A stretch of 64,000 bases of DNA, from the NCBI GenBank assembly GCA_934662505.1, contig CAKUKE010000002.1:171299-235298 (forward strand), in the 5' to 3' direction. The translations under genes were made by a program, and so were the position numbers. Below are positions 1 to 9,406 of the stretch, piece by piece. Numbering within the stretch: the stretch's first letter is position 1; each line of letters opens with the position of its first letter. This DNA comes from an uncultured Clostridia bacterium. Lineage in GTDB: Bacteria > Bacillota > Clostridia > Christensenellales > Aristaeellaceae. Below the pieces are notes generated by a model that saw nothing but the letters and a program-made list of their open reading frames with translations, ran no database searches and was not told the DNA's origin.

Positions 1-857
1 AGCATTTCTTTGTCTTCCACACAAAGAAAATGGCGCAGACGGGACAAAATGCGGGGGTCGGCGCCCTCCTGCACTTCCAGCCGCACCACCTTGCCCCATT
101 TGCGGCGTTTGAGGTTTTTGCGCATTTCGACGATCAGCTGATCTGCGTTCGCATCGTTATAGAGAAAATCCGCATTCCGTGTCAGCCGGAAAACGGCGGC
201 GGACAGGGGCTGGACGTTGCCGAAAAGGCGGCCGGCGAACAGGGCGATGACGTCCTCCAGCATCAGCCCGCGCACTTCTCCCACGCCGGTGGGTAAAAGC
301 ACCACACGAGGCAGCTGTGAAGGCACGGTGACCAGCGCAAAACGATTGGGTGAACCCTTGGCGGCGGGGGGAAGCAAGACGGCCAGATGCAGCGCCTTGG
401 ACGCGAGGAGCGGGAACGGTCTGCGGTCGTCAATGGCGCGCGGCGTCAAAAGAGGCTGGACGTTCTGGTCGAAATAGCCGGAAAGGTATTCTTTTTGCTC
501 TGCCGTCAGGGAAACGGGAGGCAGAAAGTGAATGCCTTCCCGCGCCAGTGCGGGCAGATACTGATGGCGCAAAATGGCATACTGACGGTCTACCTGACCG
601 CGAACCTGCGCCCATATGGCCGTCAGCTGTTCCAAGGGGGTCAGACCGGAGGGGTCGCGCCGCACGTCGCCGCTCTCCAGCGCGCGCTGCAGCGCGCCTA
701 CGCGCACCATAAAAAACTCATCCAGGTTGCTGGTCACGATGGAGAGAAACTTTCCCTGCTCCAGCAGCGGATTATCCGGGTTGACGGCTTCGCTCAGCAC
801 CCGTTCGTTGAATTGAAGCCAGCTGAGTTCACGGTTTAAAACGGTTTTGGATGCCAT
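1..857 (-). CDS. ppk: Polyphosphate kinase 1, N-terminal part (runs off left edge)
   Basis: Polyphosphate kinase reversibly transfers the terminal phosphate of ATP onto inorganic polyphosphate in the cytosol. Only the first 285 codons are in the window. The start ATG at 857 is followed by the family's N-terminal signature: RELSWLQFNERVLSEA at residues 9-24 and SNLDEFFMVRVG about 25 residues later. The frame stays open to base 1. The catalytic histidines lie in the missing part, so activity cannot be judged. The next gene on the same strand, a metallophosphoesterase, ends 39 bases upstream, so the two may be cotranscribed. Confidence 0.93.
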   Translation of the reverse strand, partial: MASKTVLNRELSWLQFNERVLSEAVNPDNPLLEQGKFLSIVTSNLDEFFMVRVGALQRALESGDVRRDPSGLTPLEQLTAIWAQVRGQVDRQYAILRHQYLPALAREGIHFLPPVSLTAEQKEYLSGYFDQNVQPLLTPRAIDDRRPFPLLASKALHLAVLLPPAAKGSPNRFALVTVPSQLPRVVLLPTGVGEVRGLMLEDVIALFAGRLFGNVQPLSAAVFRLTRNADFLYNDANADQLIVEMRKNLKRRKWGKVVRLEVQEGADPRILSRLRHFLCVEDKEM

Positions 858-896
858 TGTTTTCTGCGCCTCGCTTTGATATTGGGACGGCCGCCG

Positions 897-1988
897 TCAG
901 TTCTGGGACATGCGGGCGGTCAGAGTGATCAGTGTAACGGCCGGCTGGTTGAAAAAACGACCCGCACGGATAGGAAAGGGATAGATGCTTGAAGAAGCCA
1001 GCCCCGGGCTGATGTACTGGGTGATGCCCAGAACGGACTGCGCGCCGACTACACCCCGGTCGGAGGGGAAAAATCCGGTTTCCGGCGTGGAGAAAATGTC
1101 CGGCAGGTACAGCGCGCCCCGTCCCGGCAGGCGCCACTGCCCCGCGCAGTAATGCCCGGCCAGCACCAGCGAAACGCCCTGCACGTAAACAGAAGCACCG
1201 TCGGCAAATTCGTCATGCAGTGCCCGCAAACGTTCCATGGAAAGGGGAACATGGGTCAGCGCCACGTGTATATCCGTAGCAACCATGCTTTTCTGCGCCT
1301 CAAGGTAACGATCCAGACGATCCAGCTGATACTGCGCCGCGCGGATCTGTGCGTCGGTGAGCGCGGTCGGCTCCTCGCCGTCCAGCGCAGCCAGCCGCTT
1401 TTCCGCAGCGTCTCTGGAGGAAGCAACGTCCAGCGTATACAGGCTTTCCGGGCAGAACCATACGGTGCTGCCGTTGTAGGTCACAGCCGTCGGTGCGTCC
1501 AGAAAAATGGCGCCGGCCTTTTCAAGCGCCGTCACATAGGAGGCTTTGGCGGAGGAAGCGCGTTCACTGACGACGATGGGATCCGGGTCTTCGTCGCCCG
1601 GCACAAAGAACACCGGCACGTCCTCCGGCAGCTGGTCAATCAGACGGATGAGCGCCTTGGCGCTGCCGTTTTTGTCCGTGATGTCGCCCGTAACGCAGAC
1701 GGCCTGATACTTGATACCGTCCAGCGCAGCCAGAAGATTTTCCTGACCGACGCCGAACAGCTTCCCGTGCAGATCGCTCAGGTGGAGAATGCGGAAACCC
1801 TCCAGCTTGCCGGGCAGGTTGGCAACGGTTACGGACTGACGGAGCAGCACCGCATGGCCGTTTAAAACGACATTATAGAAAAAAACGACGCTGATCATCA
1901 GCAGGAAAAGAATCAGCAGTACAGCCGGCGCGATGGGTCGTTTCTTTTCCCGGGCGAAAATAACGTCGTCCTGAACCTTCTTTTTCAT
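897..1988 (-). CDS. Membrane-anchored metallophosphoesterase with altered metal-site motifs
   Basis: This 363-residue protein belongs to the calcineurin-like phosphoesterase superfamily (YkuE-like). One N-terminal membrane segment (about residues 18-40) would place the domain outside the membrane. D-x-H (SDLHGK) and GD (GDITDK) are present. The usual GNHD/E motif reads GDED, and the GHTHGG-type motif reads GHYCAGQ, so an Asn and two His metal ligands are replaced. It may be catalytically changed or inactive. I chose the ATG at 1988 because AAAGGA sits just upstream; an in-frame start at 2060 lacks a comparable site. Confidence 0.8.
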   Translation of the reverse strand: MKKKVQDDVIFAREKKRPIAPAVLLILFLLMISVVFFYNVVLNGHAVLLRQSVTVANLPGKLEGFRILHLSDLHGKLFGVGQENLLAALDGIKYQAVCVTGDITDKNGSAKALIRLIDQLPEDVPVFFVPGDEDPDPIVVSERASSAKASYVTALEKAGAIFLDAPTAVTYNGSTVWFCPESLYTLDVASSRDAAEKRLAALDGEEPTALTDAQIRAAQYQLDRLDRYLEAQKSMVATDIHVALTHVPLSMERLRALHDEFADGASVYVQGVSLVLAGHYCAGQWRLPGRGALYLPDIFSTPETGFFPSDRGVVGAQSVLGITQYISPGLASSSIYPFPIRAGRFFNQPAVTLITLTARMSQN

Positions 1989-2147
1989 GAAGCATCCTTT
2001 CATGCGTGCGTTGTGCCGAAAAGGCCTTTCCATTATACATGCTTTTGGCGGGTTGCGCAACGAAAAAAGCGCGTCAGGGCAGGATTTTACGATTGAACGC
2101 CGAAAATTTCAGAAGAATACAGGACAGATGATGAACGGAGGGTGGGC

Positions 2148-3539
2148 ATGGCCAAAGCGAAAAGCAGCTTTGTGTGCGCGGCCTGCGGCTGCGAATCGCC
2201 CCGGTGGATGGGGCGCTGTCCCGAATGCGGCGCTTGGAATACCATGGAGGAGGCGGTGCCTGCTGTCGAGACGGCGGCGAAGCCCCTCAAGCAGCGGGGC
2301 GGCAGAGGGACGGAAGCGGTTCGTATCGGCGAAATCGAGGCGGGCAGCCAGACATATCAGCCGACTGGCATCGGCGAACTGGATCGGGTGCTGGGTGGAG
2401 GCGTGGTGGAAGGCGCGCTCATTCTGGTGGGCGGCGAACCGGGAGTCGGCAAAAGCACCCTGCTTTTGCAGGTGTGTGCGGAACTGTCGCGTACCGGAAA
2501 GCGGATTCTGTATATCAGCGGCGAAGAAAGCGCGCGGCAGATCAAGCTGCGGGCGCAGCGGCTGGGCGCGGATAAAACGGACATGCTGGTGCTGACGGAA
2601 AACGCCATGGACGCCATTGAGAAAAAACTGAATGAGATCAGGCCGGACTACTGCGTGGTGGACTCTATCCAGACGGTGTACCGCCCGGAAATGGCAAGTG
2701 CTCCCGGAAGCGTCAGTCAGGTGCGGGAAAGCGCCTCCCTGCTGATGCGGTATGCCAAGGAAAACGGCTGCGGCGTGTTTCTGGTGGGACATGTGACCAA
2801 GGAAGGGGCAATCGCCGGCCCCCGCGTGCTGGAGCACATGGTGGACGTGGTGCTCTATTTTGAAGGCGACAGACAGCACGAATACCGTCTATTGCGGGCA
2901 GTGAAAAACCGCTTTGGCTCCGTGAATGAACTGGGCGTGTTTGAAATGACGGGAGACGGGATGCGTCCGGTGGAGAATGCCTCCGAAACCCTTCTGTCCC
3001 AGCGGGCGAAGGGCGCCAGCGGATCATGCGTGCTGTGCGGCATGGAAGGTACGCGGCCTGTCCTGGTAGACATTCAGGCGCTGGTCGCCCAGTCCTTCTA
3101 CGCGGTGCCGAGGCGTACCGTCAACGGGATGGACAACGCCCGGATCATGCTGCTATTGGCCGTCATGGAAAAGCGCGGGGGGCTGAAGCTGTTTAACAAG
3201 GACGTATACATCAACGTGGCGGGCGGCATGTCCCTGAGCGAGCCTGCGGCCGACCTTGCCGTATGCGCGGCGGTGGCGTCTTCTTTTCGGGATACGCCCC
3301 TGCCGCCTGATCTGGCGGTGATGGGCGAGGTCGGTCTGGCCGGGGAGGTGCGTTCCATTGCCCGGCTGGATCGGCGCATTGCGGAATGCCACCGGCTGGG
3401 TTTTAACCGGATCGTGTGCCCGAAGGACAGCCTGCGGCGCATCAGCCTGCCTGAAGGGGTGACGGCTCACGGGGTGGATACGGTCGCGCAGGCGTTTGCA
3501 GTCATGGATCTGCTTCCGGGGCGGGACGGCGCAAAATGA
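2148..3539 (+). CDS. radA: DNA repair protein RadA
   Basis: RadA is a RecA-like ATPase that helps process recombination intermediates and promotes branch migration. The 463-residue length is normal. An N-terminal zinc finger has Cys10, Cys13, Cys24 and Cys27. The Walker A motif GGEPGVGKST is at residues 95-104, the RadA-specific KNRFG motif follows, and the C-terminus is a Lon-protease-like domain (VAGGMSLSEPAADLAV). The ATG at 2148 has GGAGGG five bases upstream; a GTG at 2142 lies too close to that site. The gene is divergent from the metallophosphoesterase. Confidence 0.97.
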   Translation: MAKAKSSFVCAACGCESPRWMGRCPECGAWNTMEEAVPAVETAAKPLKQRGGRGTEAVRIGEIEAGSQTYQPTGIGELDRVLGGGVVEGALILVGGEPGVGKSTLLLQVCAELSRTGKRILYISGEESARQIKLRAQRLGADKTDMLVLTENAMDAIEKKLNEIRPDYCVVDSIQTVYRPEMASAPGSVSQVRESASLLMRYAKENGCGVFLVGHVTKEGAIAGPRVLEHMVDVVLYFEGDRQHEYRLLRAVKNRFGSVNELGVFEMTGDGMRPVENASETLLSQRAKGASGSCVLCGMEGTRPVLVDIQALVAQSFYAVPRRTVNGMDNARIMLLLAVMEKRGGLKLFNKDVYINVAGGMSLSEPAADLAVCAAVASSFRDTPLPPDLAVMGEVGLAGEVRSIARLDRRIAECHRLGFNRIVCPKDSLRRISLPEGVTAHGVDTVAQAFAVMDLLPGRDGAK

Positions 3540-3617
3540 GCCGGATGACAATTTACAGTTATTAACGGCGAGTTGCCAACTCTGAAACAGATTTGGCATA
3601 GATTGGACACAACGATT

Positions 3618-3626
3618 TGCTATAAT
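3618..3626 (+). promoter_or_regulatory. Extended -10 promoter for the peptidoglycan-binding protein
   Basis: TG-C-TATAAT lies about 58 bases before the start at 3684. No good -35 hexamer is seen 17 bases upstream, so this would act as an extended -10 sigma-A promoter. Confidence 0.55.
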
Positions 3627-3683
3627 GGGGACGCTGAAAGAAAAATAAAACATTTTTCTTTGGCGTGAAAGGAGAGAGATTTC

Positions 3684-5033
3684 ATGAAGCGCATCGTTTC
3701 CTTCCTGCTGGCGGTCGTGCTGGTGCTTACCAGTCTGGTTTCTTTTGCCATGGCGGAAGAAAAGAAAGAATACAAACTTGGAGAAAGAACGCTGTCCCAG
3801 TCCATGGCGGGCGCGGACGTGCTGGAGGCGCAGAAACGCCTTGCCGAACTGAAGTATTACCTTGGCGCGCAGGACGGCATATTCGGCTCGGACATGCTGG
3901 CTGCAGTTTACAATTTTCAGCGTAAGAACAGCCTGAAGGTGGATGGCAAGATCGGTGCGGATACGCTGAGCAAGCTGCAGTCCGCTTCTGCCATTGCCGC
4001 CGACACGGTGGTGGAGGATAAGAACGCCGTGCTCCGCCCCGGCGCCAGCGGCGAACAGGTGAAGGAGCTGCAGCGTCAGCTGCGGGAAACCTACTACTAC
4101 AATGGCAAAATCGACGGCGTATATGGCTCCAGCGTGACCAGCGCCGTGCGGGAATTCCAGCAGAGCGCCGGTCTGAAGGCGGACGGCAAGGCCGGCCCCG
4201 CGACGCGTGAGGCACTTTACAATCGGAAAGCGGCCATTTTCAACGGCGGGCTTCCCATTCGGCTGCTGGACAGCGGCTGCCGTGGCTATGACGTGTACGT
4301 GCTGCAGCAGAAGCTTGTTTCGCTGAACTTCCTGTCCATGACCCCGTCCGGCTACTACGGTACGGACACGGTAAACGCTGTGAAGGCGCTGGAAAAGGCC
4401 AACGGTCTCAAGGAAACCGGCAAAACGGGCTCTATCGTGCGCCGTTATCTGTGGCCGGCCGAGGTGGATAAGGCGGAGCGGGAGGCCAATGCCAATAAAG
4501 GTACGACGGATGATCCCTATACCGACCGTACGCTGCGCAAGGGCAGTCATGGAGATGATGTGGCCAACATGCAGATGCGCCTGAAGGCTGCCTGCTATCT
4601 GTACGGCAAGGCGGATGGCGTGTTCGGTCTTCAGACGGAAGAAGCTGTGAAGGCGCTGCAGAAGGATTTCGGACTGAAGCAGGACGGTGTTGTCGGTGCG
4701 GAAACCTGGAAAGTGGTCAAAGCGCTGAATGTGAAAAACGCTGAAATGGAAGTGGTGGATAAGAACAAGCCCGCCGTTTCCACGCCTACAGAAAAGATGA
4801 AGCGCGGCAGCAAGGGCGCGATGGTTAAAAAGCTGCAGCAGGCGCTCATTGCGCTGAAATTCCTGGCCTCCGGTGAGGATGACGGCGTGTTCGGTATGCG
4901 TACCAGCACGGCAGTCAAGGCTTTCCAGAAAGCGAATGGGCTGACGGTGGATGGCGTGGTTGGCACGAAGACCATGGTCAAGTTGCAGGAAGTGCTGGGC
5001 ACGCAGTATGCGGCGCTCTTTGGCGCCGAATAA
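3684..5033 (+). CDS. Exported protein with five peptidoglycan-binding repeats
   Basis: The 449-residue protein has a signal peptide ending near AMA (about residue 24). It carries five PG_binding_1-type repeats at roughly residues 35-90, 110-165, 180-235, 270-325 and 355-440. Each has the L-K..L..A....G..DG.FG..T..AV..FQ pattern. No hydrolase or amidase domain is visible, so it probably binds cell-wall or spore-cortex peptidoglycan as a structural or recruiting factor. GGAGAGAG is six bases upstream of the ATG. The next gene encodes a SpoIID-like protein, which suggests a peptidoglycan-remodelling context. Confidence 0.85.
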   Translation: MKRIVSFLLAVVLVLTSLVSFAMAEEKKEYKLGERTLSQSMAGADVLEAQKRLAELKYYLGAQDGIFGSDMLAAVYNFQRKNSLKVDGKIGADTLSKLQSASAIAADTVVEDKNAVLRPGASGEQVKELQRQLRETYYYNGKIDGVYGSSVTSAVREFQQSAGLKADGKAGPATREALYNRKAAIFNGGLPIRLLDSGCRGYDVYVLQQKLVSLNFLSMTPSGYYGTDTVNAVKALEKANGLKETGKTGSIVRRYLWPAEVDKAEREANANKGTTDDPYTDRTLRKGSHGDDVANMQMRLKAACYLYGKADGVFGLQTEEAVKALQKDFGLKQDGVVGAETWKVVKALNVKNAEMEVVDKNKPAVSTPTEKMKRGSKGAMVKKLQQALIALKFLASGEDDGVFGMRTSTAVKAFQKANGLTVDGVVGTKTMVKLQEVLGTQYAALFGAE

Positions 5034-5124
5034 AGACGGAAAGTCGGCTGCATCGAACCGTGCTTTGAAGCAACGGAAAAAGACATGATTTCCTGATGCA
5101 TTTTCAGGCAAATGAAACAGAAAT

Positions 5125-5175
5125 AACCTCCGCATGGCGTAGGAGCCGATGGGCAAGCTACGTCGTGAGGAGGTT
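5125..5175 (+). promoter_or_regulatory. Hairpin between the repeat protein and spoIID-like gene, enclosing the latter's Shine-Dalgarno
   Basis: AACCTCC (5125-5131) pairs with GGAGGTT (5169-5175). An inner stem pairs GGCGTAG with CTACGTC, one pair being G-T. The 3' arm contains the GAGGAGG Shine-Dalgarno of the gene starting at 5183, and the hairpin is followed by a short T run. It can act as terminator of the upstream gene, as a translational lock, or both. A CATGGCGTA element resembling a sporulation-sigma -10 directly follows the 5' arm (5133-5141). Confidence 0.6.
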
Positions 5176-5182
5176 GTTTTTG

Positions 5183-6151
5183 ATGAAAAAGAAAGTTTTA
5201 TATGGTTGGTGCGCGCTTTTTGCCGCCTGTGCGCTTTTACTGACAGGATGCGCTGCGGAGAGTGCGGAGAACCGCAATGTTACACCGGCGCCTGAGGTGC
5301 CTGAAAATCTGGCCAGGGACGGGAACGGCGTGCCTCTTCTGGCGGTGTACCATGTGGATGAAGACACGGTGTATGAGATGAGCGTGGAGGCGTATCTGGC
5401 GGGGGTGCTGGCGGGCGAGATGCGCAGCGACTGGCCGATGGAGGCGCTGAAAGCGCAGGCCATTCTGGCGCGCACCTTTGTGATGAAGTTCTGTACGGAC
5501 AAGAAAAGCAGGTATGAGGGTGCGGATATTTCCACCGATGTGGAGGAAGCGCAGGCCTACGATGCAACGGGGGTCAATGAGCGAATCGAGCAGGCTGTGA
5601 AGGAAACGGAGGGGCTGGTGCTGTCCAACCATGGCGAACTGCCCTACGCCTGGTTTCACGCCCATTCGGGCGGCATGACGGCGCTGGCGGGCGAAGGACT
5701 GGGGTGGGACAAGGCGGAGCCGGACTACACCCAGAATGTGCCGGGAGAGGAAAGCGAACAGGCGCCGGAGGAAGCGGCGGCGTGGCAGATCCTTTTTGCG
5801 GAGAAGGCATTTCTGCAGGCGGCAGAGCGGTGCGGCGTGCAGGCGGAGAAGCTGGAAAGCGTATCCGTCGGGCAGCGAGGCCCAAGCGGTCGTGCGACGG
5901 CAATCCTGATCAACGGTCAGTCCGTAGACGCGACGAAACTGCGTCTGGCGCTGGGCTCAACTCAGATGCGCTCTACACTGCTGGAAAGCCTCAGAATAGA
6001 AAACGGCGGCGTTCGCATGGCGGGAAAAGGATACGGCCACGGCGTAGGGATGCCCCAGTGGGGTGCCTATGCCATGGCCGAAAAGGGGAAAACGGCGGAA
6101 GAAATCGTCACGTATTATTTTCGAAACGTAACAGTAGAGAAGATCTGGTGA
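5183..6151 (+). CDS. spoIID: SpoIID/LytB-domain lipoprotein
   Basis: SpoIID is a lytic transglycosylase that degrades peptidoglycan during engulfment in sporulation. The 322-residue protein has a lipobox LLTGC near residue 22. The SpoIID core follows: EAYLAGVLAGEMRSDWPMEA with the catalytic-type Glu, then ALKAQAILARTF, HAHSGG and a C-terminal GYGHGVGMPQWGAYAMA. The start at 5183 was chosen because the hydrophobic lipoprotein signal begins there and GAGGAGG lies nine bases upstream; an in-frame ATG at 5096 lies before the hairpin. A related germination or wall-modifying paralogue is possible, so the symbol is provisional. Confidence 0.88.
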   Translation: MKKKVLYGWCALFAACALLLTGCAAESAENRNVTPAPEVPENLARDGNGVPLLAVYHVDEDTVYEMSVEAYLAGVLAGEMRSDWPMEALKAQAILARTFVMKFCTDKKSRYEGADISTDVEEAQAYDATGVNERIEQAVKETEGLVLSNHGELPYAWFHAHSGGMTALAGEGLGWDKAEPDYTQNVPGEESEQAPEEAAAWQILFAEKAFLQAAERCGVQAEKLESVSVGQRGPSGRATAILINGQSVDATKLRLALGSTQMRSTLLESLRIENGGVRMAGKGYGHGVGMPQWGAYAMAEKGKTAEEIVTYYFRNVTVEKIW

Positions 6152-6163
6152 ACAGACAGAAAA

Positions 6164-7261
6164 TCAGGGTGCGATGCCTGCCGACCCGTTGTTCATGGCG
6201 GTCAGGAGCGCCATATAGGTCGCAGGCGCATGCGCCATGAGCGGGGAAGACATGCCTTCCCCCGCGGCAGCAAAGAGACCGGAGACCATTTGCATCAGCG
6301 GGGCAAGGTCTGAATCGGGGGATACGGCGGCCATGCTGCTGCCGCTGTTCTCCACAGCGCCCGTATTGGCACCGTTTGCCAGACTGGCAGCCGTCATGGT
6401 GAAAAACTGATAGAGGGTGACGCCTTTTTCACTGTCCAGCCCTGAGCCGGTCAGGCTGTGTCTGTCCTGATAATAGGAAGCAATGGTGGGCGCAAGCGCT
6501 GCAAGCTGCTCCATGGAAGCGGTCAGCTGAGCGGTCTGCGTCGCGTCGGCAGGGAGAAGAATGTCCTGACCTGCCCGTGTATATCCCCACTGGGACAGGG
6601 GCATGCAGGTGACAACGTCGCAGGGATTGATGATATTGAAGATGTTGTCGTATGCCTGCGAGATGTTGCGCTGCGTGGTGGGAGAAGCAAAGGTGTAAAC
6701 GAAAACGCCGTCAGGGTCATACAGCGCATCCAGCATGACCCCCAGCAGGTTGGCGCAGGCGCCGCCGCGGGAGTGTCCTGTTACCCAAATGAGCGGGCGC
6801 TGCTGACCGCTCAGCACATCCTGCATGCCGAGAAGAATATCCTGCGCGGCATATAGAAAGTTTTCAGCATAGTAGGTATCATTGTCCTGAGAGGGCGCAA
6901 AGTTAAAGTTGGAAAACCATTCGCCGCCGCTGGTGCCGCGGATCACGACCGCAATCAGCGGGCGTTTTTCACCTTTGTAAACCACTTCTTTCTGCGCAAC
7001 GGTATAGGCACTGGTATGGGAAGCATCATCCGCCGCTTTATCATAGTGCTTTTGCAGGAGAACGGTGTAACCGTCGTCGGAGAGCACGCGCGCGGTATCC
7101 GCCGCCGTGAAGGTGCTGCTGTAGGAGAGCATTTTCTCTGCAAACTGACCGTCGTAAACGGTGCTCTGCTCCGGAAGAACGGAGACGTCCTCACCAGAGG
7201 CCCAAAGGGGAGTGCAAGAGACAAGCAGAGCGCAGACAATCAAAAAAGCAAAAGACCGCAT
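6164..7261 (-). CDS. Exported class 3 lipase-like hydrolase
   Basis: The 365-residue protein starts with a signal peptide. Its CTPLWA region could also be a degenerate lipobox. The alpha/beta-hydrolase nucleophile elbow GHSRGGA (G-x-S-x-G) follows WVTGH, as in class 3 triacylglycerol lipases; earlier, LIAVVIRGT may form the oxyanion-hole strand. Substrate is unknown; extracellular lipids or esters are likely. ATG 7261 is preferred over 7270 because AAAGGA lies eight bases upstream of it. The gene converges with spoIID, with only 12 bases between stops. Confidence 0.8.
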   Translation of the reverse strand: MRSFAFLIVCALLVSCTPLWASGEDVSVLPEQSTVYDGQFAEKMLSYSSTFTAADTARVLSDDGYTVLLQKHYDKAADDASHTSAYTVAQKEVVYKGEKRPLIAVVIRGTSGGEWFSNFNFAPSQDNDTYYAENFLYAAQDILLGMQDVLSGQQRPLIWVTGHSRGGACANLLGVMLDALYDPDGVFVYTFASPTTQRNISQAYDNIFNIINPCDVVTCMPLSQWGYTRAGQDILLPADATQTAQLTASMEQLAALAPTIASYYQDRHSLTGSGLDSEKGVTLYQFFTMTAASLANGANTGAVENSGSSMAAVSPDSDLAPLMQMVSGLFAAAGEGMSSPLMAHAPATYMALLTAMNNGSAGIAP

Positions 7262-7449
7262 TGGTATCATCCTTTCCACGTATGGCGACAATAAACGACA
7301 ACCTTCCACATTATATGATGAACGGCTTTTAAATGCAATGGCGGCGCGGGGCGGAAGTTGGGCGGAAATGTGTCGTGCGCCGTGTATGGGAACGGATCCG
7401 GAATGCGGGTGCAGCATTCATAATGCGGGAGTAAGCATGGACCGGACGA

Positions 7450-7487
7450 CAAACGACCTGCAGGAGGGATTTCCTGCAGGCCGTTTG
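7450..7487 (-). terminator. Strong hairpin after the heptad-repeat protein gene
   Basis: CAAACG plus CCTGCAGGA pairs with TCCTGCAGG plus CGTTTG around a six-base loop. It lies just beyond the stop of the minus-strand gene at 7526. There is no U run, so termination is likely but not certain. Confidence 0.5.
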
Positions 7488-7525
7488 AAACAGAAGTTCA
7501 GTGGCTGATGGCTTGGCACCTACGA

Positions 7526-9400
7526 TCAACGGATCGCATCCGTTCTCCAGATGAAGGATACGCTTCCCTGTACGCCGTCGGCCAGACCGCTGAAGGCGGC
7601 GTAGTCTTTGGCAGCATCCGCCAGTGCCCGCACCCGCGCCAGCAGGGTGTCAATGTCGCCGGTCAGGCCGGTCAATTGCTCAACGCCGTCGCTGTTGAAG
7701 GTGGCGAGACCGTCCCGAAGCGTTTCCGCACCGGACAGAAGCTGCGCGATGCCGTCAGACAGCGCGGGCAGGTTGTCACGCAGGGCAGCGGCGCCTTCCG
7801 AGGCGGATGCAACGCCCTGCGTATAGGTCGTCAGGCCGGTGTAGAAGGTCTGATAATTGTCCAGCTGCGTCTTCAGGGCAGTCAGGCTCTGACGGGCTGC
7901 GTCAGCCTGATCTTTTTTAGCGGCGATCTGCTTCTGAACATCGTCGGACGCGACGTTCTGCGCGATCAGCGCCTGCACCTGCTCTTCCGTTTTGGCGGAA
8001 ATCAGGGTAGTGACGTCATCAGAAGCCATTTGAGAAGTGGTCTGCCCGTCGATCAGCGCCTTGACCTCGTCCGAGGCCATCTGCTGCTTGACGGCGGCTT
8101 CAATCTGCTTTTTCTGCGTATCCGTTACCTGACCGGCCTCCACGGCCGCCTGATAGGTTTCGGAGGTCATATTCAGGGCTGCAAGTACTTTTTCGGTAAC
8201 CTGCGCTTCGGCAGCCTGCGTGACCTGCTGAGCGACTTCCTGCCGGACGGCTTCCGTTACAGCGGCGCGCACCGTGCCTTCCTGAGCGCGCACGGCCTGT
8301 TCCACCTGCTGACGGGCAACCGCTTCCACGTCGGTACTGGCGATCAGGCTGTCCAGCGTCTGGGCATAGTTTTCCATGGTCAATTCGGGAACGTCCAGAC
8401 CAGCGGCGAGCAGCTGACTGTTGGCGACGGACAGCAGGGAAGAAAAGACCTGAGACGCACCCTGATTCAGACTGTCGTTGTAACCGGTCAGGGTCGTCAG
8501 ACCGTCCGTCAGCGTGTCAACGCCGGAGATGAGCGCGCCGCTTTTTTCATTCAGTTCGCTCAGTCCGTCTACCAGCGCACCGCTGCCGGACATCAGCCTG
8601 GCCATGCCGTCCGTCAGCTGGTCGGCTGCATCCTGCAGATCCGCCGCACTGTTCAGCTTTTCGGTATCCAGCCTGGCGAAGGGTTCGCAGGTGGCGCAGA
8701 TCAGAGAAAGGGGCAGGGCAAAGTTTTCAGCGTCGGCAGTGATTTCGACGTATTCGGGGAGTGTTACGTCGGTGTCTTCAGCCAGCTTCAGGTTTTTCGC
8801 CATGCCGGGGAGGGCGGCACCCACTACCAGCATCCGATCGCCATCGTTGACGACGCGGCCGTTGACCACCGTCACGTTGCGGAACACGTCGTTTTCCATC
8901 AGCACGGCGGAAAGCATGGCAAAGGGAAGGGTGACGGTTTCTTTCTGACCGTCAATCGTGACGGTTCTGGAGGCCGTGACGGTAAAATCGAAACGGATGG
9001 TGACCCGGCCGCTCTTGCCGGCCAGCTCCTCAGGCGTTACCGCTTCTCCGTCCAGGGTGTAGGAAATGCGCACGTCCACAGGCAATTCATCGTTGCTGTC
9101 GCCGCGGTAATAAATGTCCTGACCGTCGGCCTGCCATTGCGTGCCGTCAAAGGCCTCGTAACCCTTGACGCTTTCAATGTCCGTCAGGCTGCTGACATCG
9201 GGCAGCGTTTCCGCAGCCTGGGGATTGGTCAGGTGACCGGTCACGATCACCCTGCGGGTGCTTCCGTCGGGTGCGCAGAGCACGTAGACCGTTTCATTTT
9301 TTTCCGGGGCGGCTTCATCCTCCGCCAGCGCGGTGGGCAGTGCCATGGTGCAAAGCAGCGTGAAAACAAGCAGAATGGAAAGCAGCTTTTTCGCAGACAT
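7526..9400 (-). CDS. Exported protein with L-x-x-G heptad repeats and coiled coil
   Basis: The 624-residue protein has a signal peptide (LPTALA near residue 26). A beta-rich N-terminal half is followed by two blocks of x-x-x-L-x-x-G heptads (LTDGMARLMSGSGALVDGL and a C-terminal block). Between them is a long Ala/Gln/Glu-rich coiled-coil region, about residues 340-530. Such proteins are typically encoded beside MMPL transporters, and this start is six bases after the transporter's stop. It probably acts as the extracytoplasmic partner of that transporter. AAGGAG precedes the ATG at 9400. The function is unproven. Confidence 0.8.
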   Translation of the reverse strand: MSAKKLLSILLVFTLLCTMALPTALAEDEAAPEKNETVYVLCAPDGSTRRVIVTGHLTNPQAAETLPDVSSLTDIESVKGYEAFDGTQWQADGQDIYYRGDSNDELPVDVRISYTLDGEAVTPEELAGKSGRVTIRFDFTVTASRTVTIDGQKETVTLPFAMLSAVLMENDVFRNVTVVNGRVVNDGDRMLVVGAALPGMAKNLKLAEDTDVTLPEYVEITADAENFALPLSLICATCEPFARLDTEKLNSAADLQDAADQLTDGMARLMSGSGALVDGLSELNEKSGALISGVDTLTDGLTTLTGYNDSLNQGASQVFSSLLSVANSQLLAAGLDVPELTMENYAQTLDSLIASTDVEAVARQQVEQAVRAQEGTVRAAVTEAVRQEVAQQVTQAAEAQVTEKVLAALNMTSETYQAAVEAGQVTDTQKKQIEAAVKQQMASDEVKALIDGQTTSQMASDDVTTLISAKTEEQVQALIAQNVASDDVQKQIAAKKDQADAARQSLTALKTQLDNYQTFYTGLTTYTQGVASASEGAAALRDNLPALSDGIAQLLSGAETLRDGLATFNSDGVEQLTGLTGDIDTLLARVRALADAAKDYAAFSGLADGVQGSVSFIWRTDAIR

Positions 9401-9406
9401 TTTAAT

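Noticed and set aside
3153..5156. A 667-codon open frame on the minus strand
   Set aside because: It is antisense to radA and the peptidoglycan-binding repeat gene and shows no protein features.
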